DNA from: Kiloniellaceae bacterium
GTDB taxonomy: Bacteria > Pseudomonadota > Alphaproteobacteria > Kiloniellales > J153
Direction: 5' to 3'
Length of the DNA stretch: 64,000 nucleotides
NCBI GenBank assembly: GCA_021776135.1
Contig: JAJFGL010000055.1
Span: 1 to 64,000 of the forward strand
Within the stretch, counting starts at the first letter, position 1. Each line of letters begins with the position of its first letter. Positions 44,985-54,285 of the stretch are shown here, one piece after another. The notes under the pieces are model-generated. The model searched no databases and was not told the DNA's origin. It saw only the letters and a program-made list of their open reading frames with translations. The position numbers were made by a program, and so were the translations under genes.

Positions 44985-46346
44985 CTAGGGCCTGTTGATA
45001 TCAGTCAAGCAAAGATCTAAAAGTTCGGTGAAGTCACCGCTATCCAGGCTGTCGAAACGCCCCGCCAGGTCCGCAGTCCGCGCCGCGCGCTCATGGCCCA
45101 GAACCGGGTCCGCGAAGGCGTGGAACTTGACCGCCATCTCGGCGTCCGAAAGCGGCGCATCGGGATCGCCGCGCGGGGTCCGGGGCGCATCGGCGAACTC
45201 GCGGCCATCGGTCGCGACCAGGGTTACCTGAGCCCAGCGTTTGCCGACGCTGATACGGGTCATTTCGGGGTCGTCGATGAGTTCGGTCGCGCGGCTGATA
45301 CGCAGGATATCGGGATCATCCAGGGTTTCGGGCGTCAGTTCTCCGGCGCCCATATGCCCGCGAACGATCATGGCCGCGACCGGAAAGGCGATGGCATAGG
45401 TCAGATCGTCAAGGGTGCGCGGTTCGTGCCCGGCCAACCGGGTGGCATTGTGAAAGGTGCGAATCGTGACCGAGGCGATTTGCTCGTGGGTCAGATCGTG
45501 GCGCCGCATCAAGTCAGCCACCGCATCGATGGAAGGATGCGCCCAGCGGCAACAGGGATAGGCCTTGTAGTGGGTGTCCTCAACCGTCCGCCAGACCGCG
45601 CCAAGGTCGGCCCAGAAGGGGGCCGCCTCCGCCCCCTCGCAAGTCAGCGCCGGGGCGCCGGTGAAACCCTCGCGCGCCAGATAGGCGGCCGTAACCCCCG
45701 AAGGCGCGCCCCAGCCGACCCCGTCGCGGACCATGGTCGGGAAGTCGATGCAGCGCATCATCTGACTGCGTGGACCGTGATACTCGCCGATACCCGCCGC
45801 GTGGCGGATTTCCGCCGCGTTACAGCCCAGCATGCGGGCGCAGGCCGCGGCGACGCCGACGGCGGTCCAGGCGCCCGAGGTGTGATAGTCGGCGCAGGTC
45901 GCATGTTGCACCTGCCCGGCGCGGTAGCTGACCTCATAAGCAAGTGCGAGCCAGGCAGCGAAGTCACGGCCGGTTATCTCAGCCCCGTCGGCACGAAGGG
46001 CATCGGCGACCGCGAGAAGCGCGGGGAAAATGGCCGAGCCGGCGTGACCTTTGTTGTGCGAGTTGCCGTCGTGGGCATCGATGCTATCGACCGTGAAGGC
46101 CCCGGCCATGGCGGCGCCCGCCGGGCTGACCGAACGCCCATCCATCAGCATCCGCGCCGGCCCCGCCCCGCCGGCGCCGAAGACCGCCAGGGCACCTTTT
46201 CGCGCCAGGCGCGACATCTCCGTGGTTGAACCGATTGCGGCGACGCCCAGGGTATCGGCGAAGCTACGCCTCAAAACCGCCAATAGTGGCTCGGGCAAGT
46301 CCTCGTAGGCCAGGGCCGCGGCGAAATCTGACATGCTCGGCGTCAT
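44985..46346 (-). CDS. MmgE/PrpD-family protein
   Basis: This 453-residue protein matches the MmgE/PrpD family: RRSFADTLGVAAIGSTTE near the N-terminus, FTVDSIDAHDGNSHNKGHAGSAIFPALLA, CADYHTSGAWTAVGVAAAC and KAYPCCRWAHPSIDA. Members dehydrate 2-methylcitrate or related hydroxy acids. No prp or other catabolic gene lies near, so the substrate here is open. ATG 46346 follows AAGGAAG. It lies between the conserved prfB and mrcA genes. Confidence 0.9.
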   Translation of the reverse strand: MTPSMSDFAAALAYEDLPEPLLAVLRRSFADTLGVAAIGSTTEMSRLARKGALAVFGAGGAGPARMLMDGRSVSPAGAAMAGAFTVDSIDAHDGNSHNKGHAGSAIFPALLAVADALRADGAEITGRDFAAWLALAYEVSYRAGQVQHATCADYHTSGAWTAVGVAAACARMLGCNAAEIRHAAGIGEYHGPRSQMMRCIDFPTMVRDGVGWGAPSGVTAAYLAREGFTGAPALTCEGAEAAPFWADLGAVWRTVEDTHYKAYPCCRWAHPSIDAVADLMRRHDLTHEQIASVTIRTFHNATRLAGHEPRTLDDLTYAIAFPVAAMIVRGHMGAGELTPETLDDPDILRISRATELIDDPEMTRISVGKRWAQVTLVATDGREFADAPRTPRGDPDAPLSDAEMAVKFHAFADPVLGHERAARTADLAGRFDSLDSGDFTELLDLCLTDINRP

Positions 46347-46469
46347 GGCTGCTTCCTTCGTTATGACAAGCCCCTTGGACGTGAGCCAGCCGCATAGGCC
46401 CGTCAGACCTTAAGGCAATGCGCGGCCAAGGTGATATAGGGAAAGGTCGCCTCTTTCCAGCTGGCAAGT

Positions 46470-46706
46470 CTAGACGTATTCGCGATCAAATCGCGAATCT
46501 CTTTCGCCACCCGCTAAGCGTGACGTGAACTTTCCCGTCCCCGCGCCAAGATCGAGCACCGATCTTGCGGCGCCAAGTTCGAGTGTATCGCGCAACCAAG
46601 TACCGATCTCTTGAGGATAGTCGGGACGACCCTCGACGTAGGAACACGAAGCGCGCGAAAAACCCTTTGCGGCAGCTTCGTGAATGCCACTCGATAGGTC
46701 AGTCAT
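46470..46706 (-). pseudogene. Truncated class I SAM methyltransferase
   Basis: The 78-codon frame begins like a methyltransferase of the Methyltransf_11 type (AAAKGFSRASCSYVEGRPDYP, then motif I SVLDLGAGTGKFTSRL) but ends after GGERDSRFDREYV. The remaining ~180 residues of the fold are absent. The 120 bases downstream to the MmgE/PrpD gene hold no continuation. It is a gene fragment left after a deletion, unlikely to be functional. Confidence 0.75.
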
Positions 46707-46759
46707 ATCACGGGCATGCTATCACATTCATAGAAGCCGGAATAACGCACCTTGGCAGG

Positions 46760-47362
46760 TCATATCAGACCGGCGGCCGTGAGATAGTTTCGCAGATGCG
46801 GCGGCGAGGTGAAGAGATGACTCTCCAGGCCCAGGGATTGGGCCGCTTCGATGTTGGGCCGGTTGTCGTCTATGAACACCGCATCGCCGGGTTCCAGCCC
46901 AAAGCGTTGGAACAGGTAATGGTAGATTTCCGGCGATGGTTTTGTCATGCCGACTTCGCCTGAGACGACGACACCGTCGAACCACGAAACGAAATCGAAG
47001 CGCTCCCGGGCAAAGGGAAACGTCTCCGCCGACCAGTTCGTGAGGCCGTATAGCTTTACGTCTTGGCCTCTTAATTCATTGAGAAGGTCGACCGTCCCTT
47101 GAATGGCGCCACCCATGGTTTCCGGCCAGCGGGTCCAATAAGCCTCAATCAAAGACCGGTTTCCAGGGTGCCGCGCCACCAAGTCGGCGATGGCGTCGGT
47201 CCAGGGCCGCCCGGTGTTTTGCTGCTCCTGCCATGCGTGGGTCGTAACCTCCGACAGAAACCGTTCCATGGTCTCCTCGTCGCCGATCAGCTGGCGATAG
47301 AGATGGCGCGGATTCCAATCGATGAGCACGCCACCGAAATCGAAGATGACCGCTTTTTTCAT
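46760..47362 (-). CDS. HAD-family hydrolase (IA variant 3 type)
   Basis: This 200-residue hydrolase has motif I AVIFDFGGVLIDWNPRHLY, motif II LYGLTNWSAETFP, motif III Lys in VGMTKPSPEIYHYL and motif IV AVFIDDNRPNIEAA with the two metal-binding Asp. It resembles YihX/phosphoserine-phosphatase-like sugar or acid phosphatases. It follows mrcA by 22 bases on the same strand, hence may be co-transcribed with it. Substrate unknown. Confidence 0.9.
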   Translation of the reverse strand: MKKAVIFDFGGVLIDWNPRHLYRQLIGDEETMERFLSEVTTHAWQEQQNTGRPWTDAIADLVARHPGNRSLIEAYWTRWPETMGGAIQGTVDLLNELRGQDVKLYGLTNWSAETFPFARERFDFVSWFDGVVVSGEVGMTKPSPEIYHYLFQRFGLEPGDAVFIDDNRPNIEAAQSLGLESHLFTSPPHLRNYLTAAGLI

Positions 47363-47384
47363 GATGCCCTAAGGCCGCGCCCGC

Positions 47385-49784
47385 TCAGTACAAGCCGCTT
47401 GTGCCGCTGGGCACTTCGCCGGTCAGGGGGTTGTAGCCGCCGTCTATGACCAGTTGCTCGCCGCTGGGCACGGTGCCGGGCTTGAAAGCCTCCAGGATCA
47501 CCCGCTTGTCTCCTGGGCGCGCCAGGCGCCCGGTTTCAACGTTGAGACGCACCAGACGCAAGCCCTCGGGAATACGGAAAGGAATGGCGGGTTTATTCGC
47601 CAGGGCGCCGGCCATGAAGTCGCGGAACACCGGCGCGGCGATCGAGGATCCGGTTTCCTTGCGGCCCAGGCTGATGGGTTCGTCGAAGCCGGCGAAGACG
47701 CCGACCGCCAAGTCGGGCGAGAAGCCCATGAACCAGGTATCGGTGTTTTGGTTGGTGGTCCCGGTCTTGCCGGCCAAGGGCTTGCCGACGGAGCGGATGC
47801 GGCGTCCGGTCCCCCGCTGCACCACACCCTCCAACATGGACACAACTTGATAGGCGCTGCCCTGATCGGCGACCCGCTCCCGCGAGTCGGGCAAATCCGG
47901 CGCCTCCTGACCGGCCCAGACGCTGGGCAGACAATCGAGACAGGCCCGTTTGTCGTGCCGGTACACGGTTTCGCCGAGCCGGTCTTGAATCCTATCGATT
48001 AGGGTCGGGTCGATCCGCATGCCGCCGTTGACCAGCATGGCATAGGCGGTGGTCAGCCGCAGCAAGGTCGTCTCGCCCGCCCCCAGGGCCATGGAAAGCA
48101 GCGGCGGCATGTCCTCGACCACGCCGAAGCGCACGGCATAGTCGACGATTTTCTCCATCCCGATGGTCTGCGCCATGCGCACGGTCATGAGGTTGCGCGA
48201 GCGCTCGATCCCGATCCTCATGGGGGTGGGACCGTAGAATTTGTTGGAGTAGTTGGCCGGCTTCCACTTGCCTTGCCCGGCGCCCTGGTCGATCACGAAG
48301 GGGGCGTCGAGAATGATGGTGGCCGGGGTAAAACCGCTATCGAGGCCGGCCAGGTACACGAAGGGCTTGAAGGCTGAACCGGGTTGCCGCCAAGCCTGGG
48401 TCGCCCGGTTGAATTGGCTTTGCTCGTAAGAGAAGCCGCCGCTCATGGCCAGAATCCGCCCGGTGTGCGGATCGAGCGCGACTAAGGCGCCGTTAATGTC
48501 AGGGATTTGCCGAAGTCCGTAAGCGTTTGGCTCGTAGGGTTTCTTTTCATCGGCGCTGGTGGCGGGCTCGACCATGACCACGTCGCCCGGCGCCAGGACA
48601 TCGCCCGGCTGCTTGGGTTTCTTGCCGACTTTTTGACCTTTCAGCCAGGGCCGCGCCCAGGTCAATTCAGCCATGGGTATATGGGCTTCCCGGCCATCGG
48701 CGAGGGCGATTCTAGCCTGGGACTTATCGAGCGAAAGCACGAGCGCCAGGGACCACGGCGACATCCCGCCCGGCGGCTCGACCGCGGCCAAGGCTTCGCG
48801 CCAAACTTCCGGCGCTCCCTCCAGCGCGGCCAGGTCCAGACTGGCCACGGGACCGCGCCAACCATGTCGGCGGTCATAGGCGACCAGGCCGTCTCGCAGA
48901 ACCTGTTCCGCTATCTTTTGCAGGCGCGGGTCCAGGGTCGTGCGCACGGACAAACCGCCTTGATACAAGGCGGCATCGCCATAAACCCGCGCCAATTCGC
49001 GACGCACTTCCTCGACGAAATAGTCGGCCTGCACGATCTCGGTCGGGTCGCTCCAGCGGACCGCGAGGGGATCGCCCCAGGCGACCTCGGCGTCTTCCAT
49101 CGAAATCCGGCCATCGTTCAGCATCCGGCCTATGACCCAGTTACGCCGCGCCAGCGCCGCTTCAGGACGCCGGATCGGGTGATAGTTGTTCGGCGCCTTG
49201 GGCAAGGCGGCCAGGTAAGCAGCCTCGGCCACACTCAGCTCGTCGAGCGATTTGTTGAAATAATTCAGCGCCGCCGCCGCCACGCCGTATGACCCGAAGC
49301 CAAGATAGATTTCGTTCAGATAAAGATCGAGAATCCGGTCCTTGGAGAAGGCGCGCTCAATGCGCAGGGATAGAATCGCTTCCTTGATCTTGCGCTCGAT
49401 CGAGACCTCGTTGGTCAGCAGAAAGTTCTTCGCCACTTGTTGGGTGATGGTCGAGGCGCCGACCGGCCGCCGCGATCTACCCAGATTGGCCATATTGGTC
49501 ACCACGGCGCGCGCGATGGACAGCGGATCGATACCAGGATGGTGATAGAAATTCTTGTCCTCGGCGGCGAGAAAGGCGTTGACGACCCGTAGCGGGATCG
49601 CCCGGATCGGCACATAGACGCGCTTTTCGGTCGCGTATTCGATCAGCAGGCGCCCATCGCCCGCATGCACACGGGTGACCGTCGGCGGATTGTAGTCAGC
49701 CAACTGAGTATAATCGGGAAGGTCACGGCCGTAATAATAGAAGACGTACAGAACACCGGCGCCACCCAGGATGGCGAGGATCAC
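47385..49784 (-). CDS. mrcA: Penicillin-binding protein 1A (bifunctional)
   Basis: This protein of about 800 residues polymerises and crosslinks peptidoglycan. A membrane anchor (ILAILGGAGVLYVFYYYG) is followed by a glycosyltransferase domain (FLAAEDKNFYHHPGIDPLSI with catalytic Glu, STITQQVAKNFLL) and a transpeptidase domain with SxxK in QPGSAFKPF, SRN in IERSRNLMTV and GKTGTTNQNTDTWF. GTG 49784 is the first standard start. However, relatives carry about ten more residues, and CTG 49817 with GGAGGG four bases upstream would supply them (RILASLFGLA). It lies in the usual order amiC-mrcA-prfB, with insertions. Confidence 0.95.
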   Translation of the reverse strand: MILAILGGAGVLYVFYYYGRDLPDYTQLADYNPPTVTRVHAGDGRLLIEYATEKRVYVPIRAIPLRVVNAFLAAEDKNFYHHPGIDPLSIARAVVTNMANLGRSRRPVGASTITQQVAKNFLLTNEVSIERKIKEAILSLRIERAFSKDRILDLYLNEIYLGFGSYGVAAAALNYFNKSLDELSVAEAAYLAALPKAPNNYHPIRRPEAALARRNWVIGRMLNDGRISMEDAEVAWGDPLAVRWSDPTEIVQADYFVEEVRRELARVYGDAALYQGGLSVRTTLDPRLQKIAEQVLRDGLVAYDRRHGWRGPVASLDLAALEGAPEVWREALAAVEPPGGMSPWSLALVLSLDKSQARIALADGREAHIPMAELTWARPWLKGQKVGKKPKQPGDVLAPGDVVMVEPATSADEKKPYEPNAYGLRQIPDINGALVALDPHTGRILAMSGGFSYEQSQFNRATQAWRQPGSAFKPFVYLAGLDSGFTPATIILDAPFVIDQGAGQGKWKPANYSNKFYGPTPMRIGIERSRNLMTVRMAQTIGMEKIVDYAVRFGVVEDMPPLLSMALGAGETTLLRLTTAYAMLVNGGMRIDPTLIDRIQDRLGETVYRHDKRACLDCLPSVWAGQEAPDLPDSRERVADQGSAYQVVSMLEGVVQRGTGRRIRSVGKPLAGKTGTTNQNTDTWFMGFSPDLAVGVFAGFDEPISLGRKETGSSIAAPVFRDFMAGALANKPAIPFRIPEGLRLVRLNVETGRLARPGDKRVILEAFKPGTVPSGEQLVIDGGYNPLTGEVPSGTSGLY

Positions 49785-49873
49785 GGCAAGGCCGAATAGG
49801 GAAGCTAGTATTCTCAGAGCACCCTCCGTTTGGGCCAGGGCCCGTTATGGTGCCGGCAGACTACCTGGGCATA

Positions 49874-49891
49874 GGTTACCTTTCGGTAACC
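49874..49891 (-). other. GAAA-tetraloop hairpin between amiC and mrcA
   Basis: GGTTACC-GAAA-GGTAACC on the minus strand, the transcribed strand for both neighbours, is a perfect 7-bp stem capped by a stable GNRA tetraloop. No T-run follows, so it is more likely an RNA processing or stability element in a shared transcript than a terminator. The rest of the 190-bp gap shows nothing else. Confidence 0.5.
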
Positions 49892-49976
49892 ATGTTCCAG
49901 GCCTATCCGCCCAAATACGGCTGCGCGGCAAGCGATTCCACACATGTCCTGTATATGGCGGCTCAATGTGGCGAGG

Positions 49977-51308
49977 TCATGTCTTATTCAGGGCCTTCTG
50001 CCAAGCAAAATACCCGTCGATCGCCCGCAAAGTGGCCCCGACGAAGCTTTGCCGGTGCTTGGACGACATAAGTAAACGCTCCTCGGCCCGATTGGACAGA
50101 TAGCCGACCTCGACCAGGACCGAGGGCACGACCGGCGACTTCAGAACCGCGAAACCGGCGAATCGATGGGTATTGCGCAGCAGGCGCGTCACCTTGCCCA
50201 AGTCCGTGACCAGCATGTTGGCGAAGCGTTTGGATAGGTTCATGGTTTCGCGCTGGACCAGATCCCGCAGGATTTCACCGACCTCTTCGGGCTGTTCGCT
50301 CAGATCGATTCCGGCCACGATGTCGGCCTTGTTTTCCTTGGCGGCGAGGGAGCGCGCCTCCGCATCCGAGGCTTTTTCCGACAGGGTGTAAACCGAGGCG
50401 CCGCGTATCCTATTGGATTTGTGGTTGTTGGCGTGGACCGAAACGAATAAGGCGGCCCCGTGACGCTGGGCGATTTCCCGGCGGTCCCCCAGACTGATGA
50501 AAATGTCCTTGTCGCGGGTCATGACCACGCGGTAACGCCCGGTCGCGGTCAAGCGCCGGCGCAGCTCCAGCGCGTATTTCAGGGCGATATGCTTCTCGTC
50601 GGTGCCGGTGATGCTCCGCGCGCCAGGATCAACGCCGCCATGGCCGGGATCGATCACGATGACCGGCCGGTCGTCGGTGCTGGGTTTCGGGGCCGGAACC
50701 GCGGCGGTGCGCGGCGGCGCCAGCGCCGGCGACGACACCAGGGGCGCCTGGCGCCCGCCGGTGAAATAGGCCTTGCGGCCTACCGGCTCGATATCGATCA
50801 CGAAGCGGTAGGGATACTTGCCCTTCGGCGGCAAAACGAAGAGCTTTTTGATACGCACCGGCCCCGCCATATCCAGGACCACGCGGCTGGTGCCCGGCGC
50901 GAAAAGTCCGAATCTCATCGCCGTGATCGCACCGCCCCTGGGCAGATCCGCGCCAGGCCGCCAGTCCAACTCCGGCAGGTCGATAACCACGCGGAACGGG
51001 TCGGGCAAGGTGAAGACCCGGTAGCGGGGCGCCTCCGTAAGCTCCATGACAAAGCGGATCTTGTCCGTGTGCTCGCCCACCCGGACGCCGGTCACGCTCG
51101 ACTGCGCCCAAGCGGTGGACAGCATGAAAAACCAAAGGCAACAGGCAAAAGTGGCGCGAAACAATGGGAAATGGTTCCTATATCTTGTTTGGCCGGACAG
51201 GGCTCCCACATAAATACGCAGCCGTAACAAGGCAAGCCGGTTATTCTTTTCGCGGATTCTTGAGAAAATATAAAGGGCCCAGCCAAAGACCCGGTCACGC
51301 ATTGTCAT
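49977..51308 (-). CDS. amiC: N-acetylmuramoyl-L-alanine amidase (AmiC type)
   Basis: This protein cleaves the amide bond between MurNAc and the stem peptide, splitting daughter cells. It has a hydrophobic export segment (ATFACCLWFFMLSTAWA), an N-terminal AMIN domain (TGVRVGEHTDKIRFVMELTE, FRVVIDLPELDW) and a C-terminal Amidase_3 domain. The zinc ligands are in VIDPGHGGVDPGA, TDEKHIALKYALEL and FVSVHANNH, and the catalytic Glu is in VLVEVGYLSNRAEE. The start is uncertain: ATG 51308 or 51302, or a later codon nearer the export segment. It is divergent from rne. Confidence 0.93.
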   Translation of the reverse strand: MTMRDRVFGWALYIFSRIREKNNRLALLRLRIYVGALSGQTRYRNHFPLFRATFACCLWFFMLSTAWAQSSVTGVRVGEHTDKIRFVMELTEAPRYRVFTLPDPFRVVIDLPELDWRPGADLPRGGAITAMRFGLFAPGTSRVVLDMAGPVRIKKLFVLPPKGKYPYRFVIDIEPVGRKAYFTGGRQAPLVSSPALAPPRTAAVPAPKPSTDDRPVIVIDPGHGGVDPGARSITGTDEKHIALKYALELRRRLTATGRYRVVMTRDKDIFISLGDRREIAQRHGAALFVSVHANNHKSNRIRGASVYTLSEKASDAEARSLAAKENKADIVAGIDLSEQPEEVGEILRDLVQRETMNLSKRFANMLVTDLGKVTRLLRNTHRFAGFAVLKSPVVPSVLVEVGYLSNRAEERLLMSSKHRQSFVGATLRAIDGYFAWQKALNKT

Positions 51309-51770
51309 AACCGCCAATCGAGTGTAGAACCGGCGCTGCCGAACTGATATTATTTTAAGGCGAATCGTACAGCGACCGGACCTAGGCACCGACAGTCTTG
51401 GATATCGGGGGGTATTTATTACGGGCTGTGCGGTCTTGCCAGTTTCTTCCCAAAGAGACAGGCAACAATTTCCAGGCGCCGGCTGGACCTAATTATTGGC
51501 CGTCGTCGCGTCGTTTGACCGTGCCCGGACGTTTCGGCGCGGTTCGGACACGCAAGTCACCGCCGGTCAGTGCCCTGGGCACGGATCGGCCCCGCGATGC
51601 GCGCGGCGCCACTGAGTTTTGGCGGTGCTGGCGGCGCATGATGGACGAATGAAACACGGACGTATGAAACATGGACGCTCGACGTAAAATCGAACGTTTT
51701 TTTGAGAACTTCGCGCCGCGCGCCGCCCTTTTGGCCGGTGTCGCCGGGCGCGTTCCGGAGTCTAGTTTTT
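51309..51770. other. Divergent amiC-rne promoter region and rne leader
   Basis: No gene was found in these 460 bases. They hold the promoters of amiC (left) and rne (right) and presumably a long rne 5' untranslated region, which in enterobacteria mediates autoregulation by RNase E; whether this leader does so is unknown. The only clear translation signal is CCGGAG 10 bases before the rne start. Confidence 0.5.
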
Positions 51771-54281
51771 ATGACAAAAAGAATGTTGATCGATACCTCG
51801 CACCCGGAAGAGACACGGGTGGTGGTGATCTCTGGCAATCGTCTCGAAGACTTTGATTACGAAAGCACTTCGAGAAAACAGCTTAAAGGCAACATATACC
51901 TTGCTAAAGTCACGAGGGTAGAGCCGTCTCTCCAGGCCGCCTTCGTTGAATACGGCGGCAACCGGCACGGTTTCCTGCCGTTCAGCGAGATCCATCCCGA
52001 CTACTACCGTATCCCGATCGCCGACCGTGAGGCGCTGCTTGCGGCAGAAGCGGAAATCGCTTCCCAGACCGAGTCGGCCGAAGACACCGAGGAGCCGAAC
52101 GCCGAGGAGCCGGACGCCGAGGAGCCGGACACCGAGGAGCCGGATGCCGAAGAAGCGGACTCCGCCCCGGATAGCGGCGAAGATGGGTCCACTACGACCG
52201 GTGGGGACGCCCCGGACGAGGATGACCCCGAGACCCTGGATAGCGAGGAAGCGGCCGAGGCGCTGAATGGCGCCGTCGAGGAGCTTGCCGCCGAACCCAA
52301 GGTCGACACCCTGGGTGGGGACGACGCGGAAGACGCCGCCCGCAGGCGCGCCAATTTGATGCGCCGTTACAAGATCCAAGAAGTCATCAAGCGCCGCCAA
52401 GTCATCATGGTTCAAGTGACCAAGGAAGAACGCGGCAACAAAGGCGCCGCCCTCACGACCTATCTATCCCTGGCCGGCCGCTATTGCGTGCTCATGCCCA
52501 ACACGGCCAAGGGCGGCGGCATCAGCCGCAAGATCGCCAACGCCAAGGACCGGCGGCGCCTGAAAGGCATTCTGGAAGACCTGAGCATCCCGGGAGGAAT
52601 CGCGGTCATCGTGCGAACCGCGGGCAGCGAGCGTACCAAAGCGGAGATCCGCCGGGACTACGAATTTCTATTGCGTCTTTGGGATGAAATCCGTTCGTCC
52701 ACACTGGCCTCTACCGCGCCGGCGCTGATCTACGAAGAAGCGAATCTTATCAAGCGCGCGATCCGCGACGTCTATCAAAGCGATACCGACGAAATCCTGG
52801 TCGAGGGCGACGAAGGTTATAAAGCGGCGAAGGCCTTTATGAAGTCCTTGACCCCCAGCCACGCGCGCAAGGTCAAGCAATACAAGGACCCGGCGATCCC
52901 GCTGTTCTATCGTCACCAGGTCGAAAGCCAGATCGACGCCATGCACAATCCGGTGGTGCAACTGCCCTCGGGCGGATACATCGTCATGCACATGACCGAG
53001 GCGCTGGTCGCGGTTGACGTGAATTCGGGCAAGGCCACCCGGGAACGCCATATCGAGGAAACCGCTTACAAAACCAACCTGGAAGCGGCGGAGGAAGTCG
53101 CGCGCCAGTTGCGTCTGCGCGATCTGGCGGGCCTGGTCGTGATCGATTTTATCGACATGGACGAATCCCGCCACAACCGCACCGTGGAACACAAGCTCAA
53201 GGATGCCATGCGCCGGGACCGGGCCCGTATCCAGCTCGGCCGCATCAGCCCCTTCGGGCTTCTGGAATTGTCGCGCCAGCGGCTTCGGCCCAGCCTTCTC
53301 GAGAGCTCTACCGAGGCGTGTCACTACTGCGCCGCCAGCGGTTACGTCAGAACGATCCAGTCGGTCGCCCTGCATATCCTGCGGGCACTGGAGGAAGAAG
53401 GCATCCGGCGCGGCGGCGGTGAAATCATCGCGACGGCGCCGCGCGACGCCGCCCTCCATCTGTTAAACCAAATGCGCGACCGCATTGTCGGAATCGAGCA
53501 GCGCTATGCCTTGAGTATCCAAATTCTTTCGGACGACGCTTTGATCCCACCAAACTACACCTTGCAGCGCAGCGGCGTAGCGGTATCGCAAGCCTCGGCG
53601 GCGCCGGAATACGTCAGCCCTGAAGCGGCTGGCGAAGAGGGAGATCGTAGCGCCCGAAAGCGCGGCCGGGGCCGGCGCGGCAGAAGGCGTAGCACCGAAA
53701 CATCGCCGGAAGAAACCGTTCAGACCGGGACCCAGAGCGAGCCCGAGCCAAGCACCGAAACAGCCCAGGCCAGCAGCGGCGATGGCGCAGAGGATCCGGG
53801 TGAAGACAAGCCCCGCCGCCCACGCCGCCGCGGCAAGCGGGGCGGACGCCGCCGCACCCGGCAAAGCGCGACTGAGGATACGGCTGTCCGGAGCGAGGAC
53901 GTTCCGCAAGACGACCGCGACGGGGGAGAAGGTGGCGGCGAAGCTAGCGCGGCCGAGGCGCAAGCCACCGCGAGCGACGAGCCGTCTTCGGAACAGCCGG
54001 ATAGCGAGGACAACGCGCAGGCAAGCAACGGCGGCGCCAAGCGCCCGCGCACCCGGCGCCGGCGCAGCACCCGCCGCGGACGCTCGCAAGCGGCGACGGA
54101 TGGCGAAGCTGGCGCGAAGGCGGACGAAACTGGCGCCGAAGGCGGCACGCCGGCGTCAAGCGAGCCGGAAACGGATACGGCGTCAGCGGAATCCGTTGCG
54201 GCCGTCCCGGACGAAACCCAGGGCGGCGTGATCGCCGAGGCGGAACCGAAGCGCCGTGGGTGGTGGAACCGCTGGACCTAA
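51771..54281 (+). CDS. rne: Ribonuclease E
   Basis: This 836-residue endoribonuclease starts the RNA degradosome. Order: S1 domain split by an insert (KGNIYLAKVTRVEPSLQAAF, RHGFLPFSEIHPDYY, then the second part KGAALTTYLSLAGRYCVLMP), RNase H-like and DNase I-like catalytic parts with VAVDVNSGKATRER and VVIDFIDMDE (metal-binding Asp), and the zinc link in TEACHYCAASG. The S1 insert contains an acidic tandem repeat (residues ~106-130). The C-terminal ~200 residues are disordered, Arg-rich (RRGRRGKRGG-type) and acidic, the degradosome scaffold. It ends 4 bases before the convergent aminotransferase. Confidence 0.96.
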   Translation: MTKRMLIDTSHPEETRVVVISGNRLEDFDYESTSRKQLKGNIYLAKVTRVEPSLQAAFVEYGGNRHGFLPFSEIHPDYYRIPIADREALLAAEAEIASQTESAEDTEEPNAEEPDAEEPDTEEPDAEEADSAPDSGEDGSTTTGGDAPDEDDPETLDSEEAAEALNGAVEELAAEPKVDTLGGDDAEDAARRRANLMRRYKIQEVIKRRQVIMVQVTKEERGNKGAALTTYLSLAGRYCVLMPNTAKGGGISRKIANAKDRRRLKGILEDLSIPGGIAVIVRTAGSERTKAEIRRDYEFLLRLWDEIRSSTLASTAPALIYEEANLIKRAIRDVYQSDTDEILVEGDEGYKAAKAFMKSLTPSHARKVKQYKDPAIPLFYRHQVESQIDAMHNPVVQLPSGGYIVMHMTEALVAVDVNSGKATRERHIEETAYKTNLEAAEEVARQLRLRDLAGLVVIDFIDMDESRHNRTVEHKLKDAMRRDRARIQLGRISPFGLLELSRQRLRPSLLESSTEACHYCAASGYVRTIQSVALHILRALEEEGIRRGGGEIIATAPRDAALHLLNQMRDRIVGIEQRYALSIQILSDDALIPPNYTLQRSGVAVSQASAAPEYVSPEAAGEEGDRSARKRGRGRRGRRRSTETSPEETVQTGTQSEPEPSTETAQASSGDGAEDPGEDKPRRPRRRGKRGGRRRTRQSATEDTAVRSEDVPQDDRDGGEGGGEASAAEAQATASDEPSSEQPDSEDNAQASNGGAKRPRTRRRRSTRRGRSQAATDGEAGAKADETGAEGGTPASSEPETDTASAESVAAVPDETQGGVIAEAEPKRRGWWNRWT
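52086..52160 (+). repeat. Five 15-bp tandem repeats in rne
   Basis: Five in-frame copies of a 15-base unit (consensus gccgaggagccggac) encode a pentapeptide repeat of the type A/T-E-E-P-D/N inside the S1 insert of RNase E. The copies differ at a few positions, so array length may vary between strains by slippage without breaking the frame. Confidence 0.9.
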
Positions 54282-54285
54282 CGCT

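Noticed and set aside
52668-54148. Long antisense frames inside rne
   Set aside because: They mirror the repetitive Arg/Ala/Glu codons of rne and have no ribosome-binding sites or motifs.
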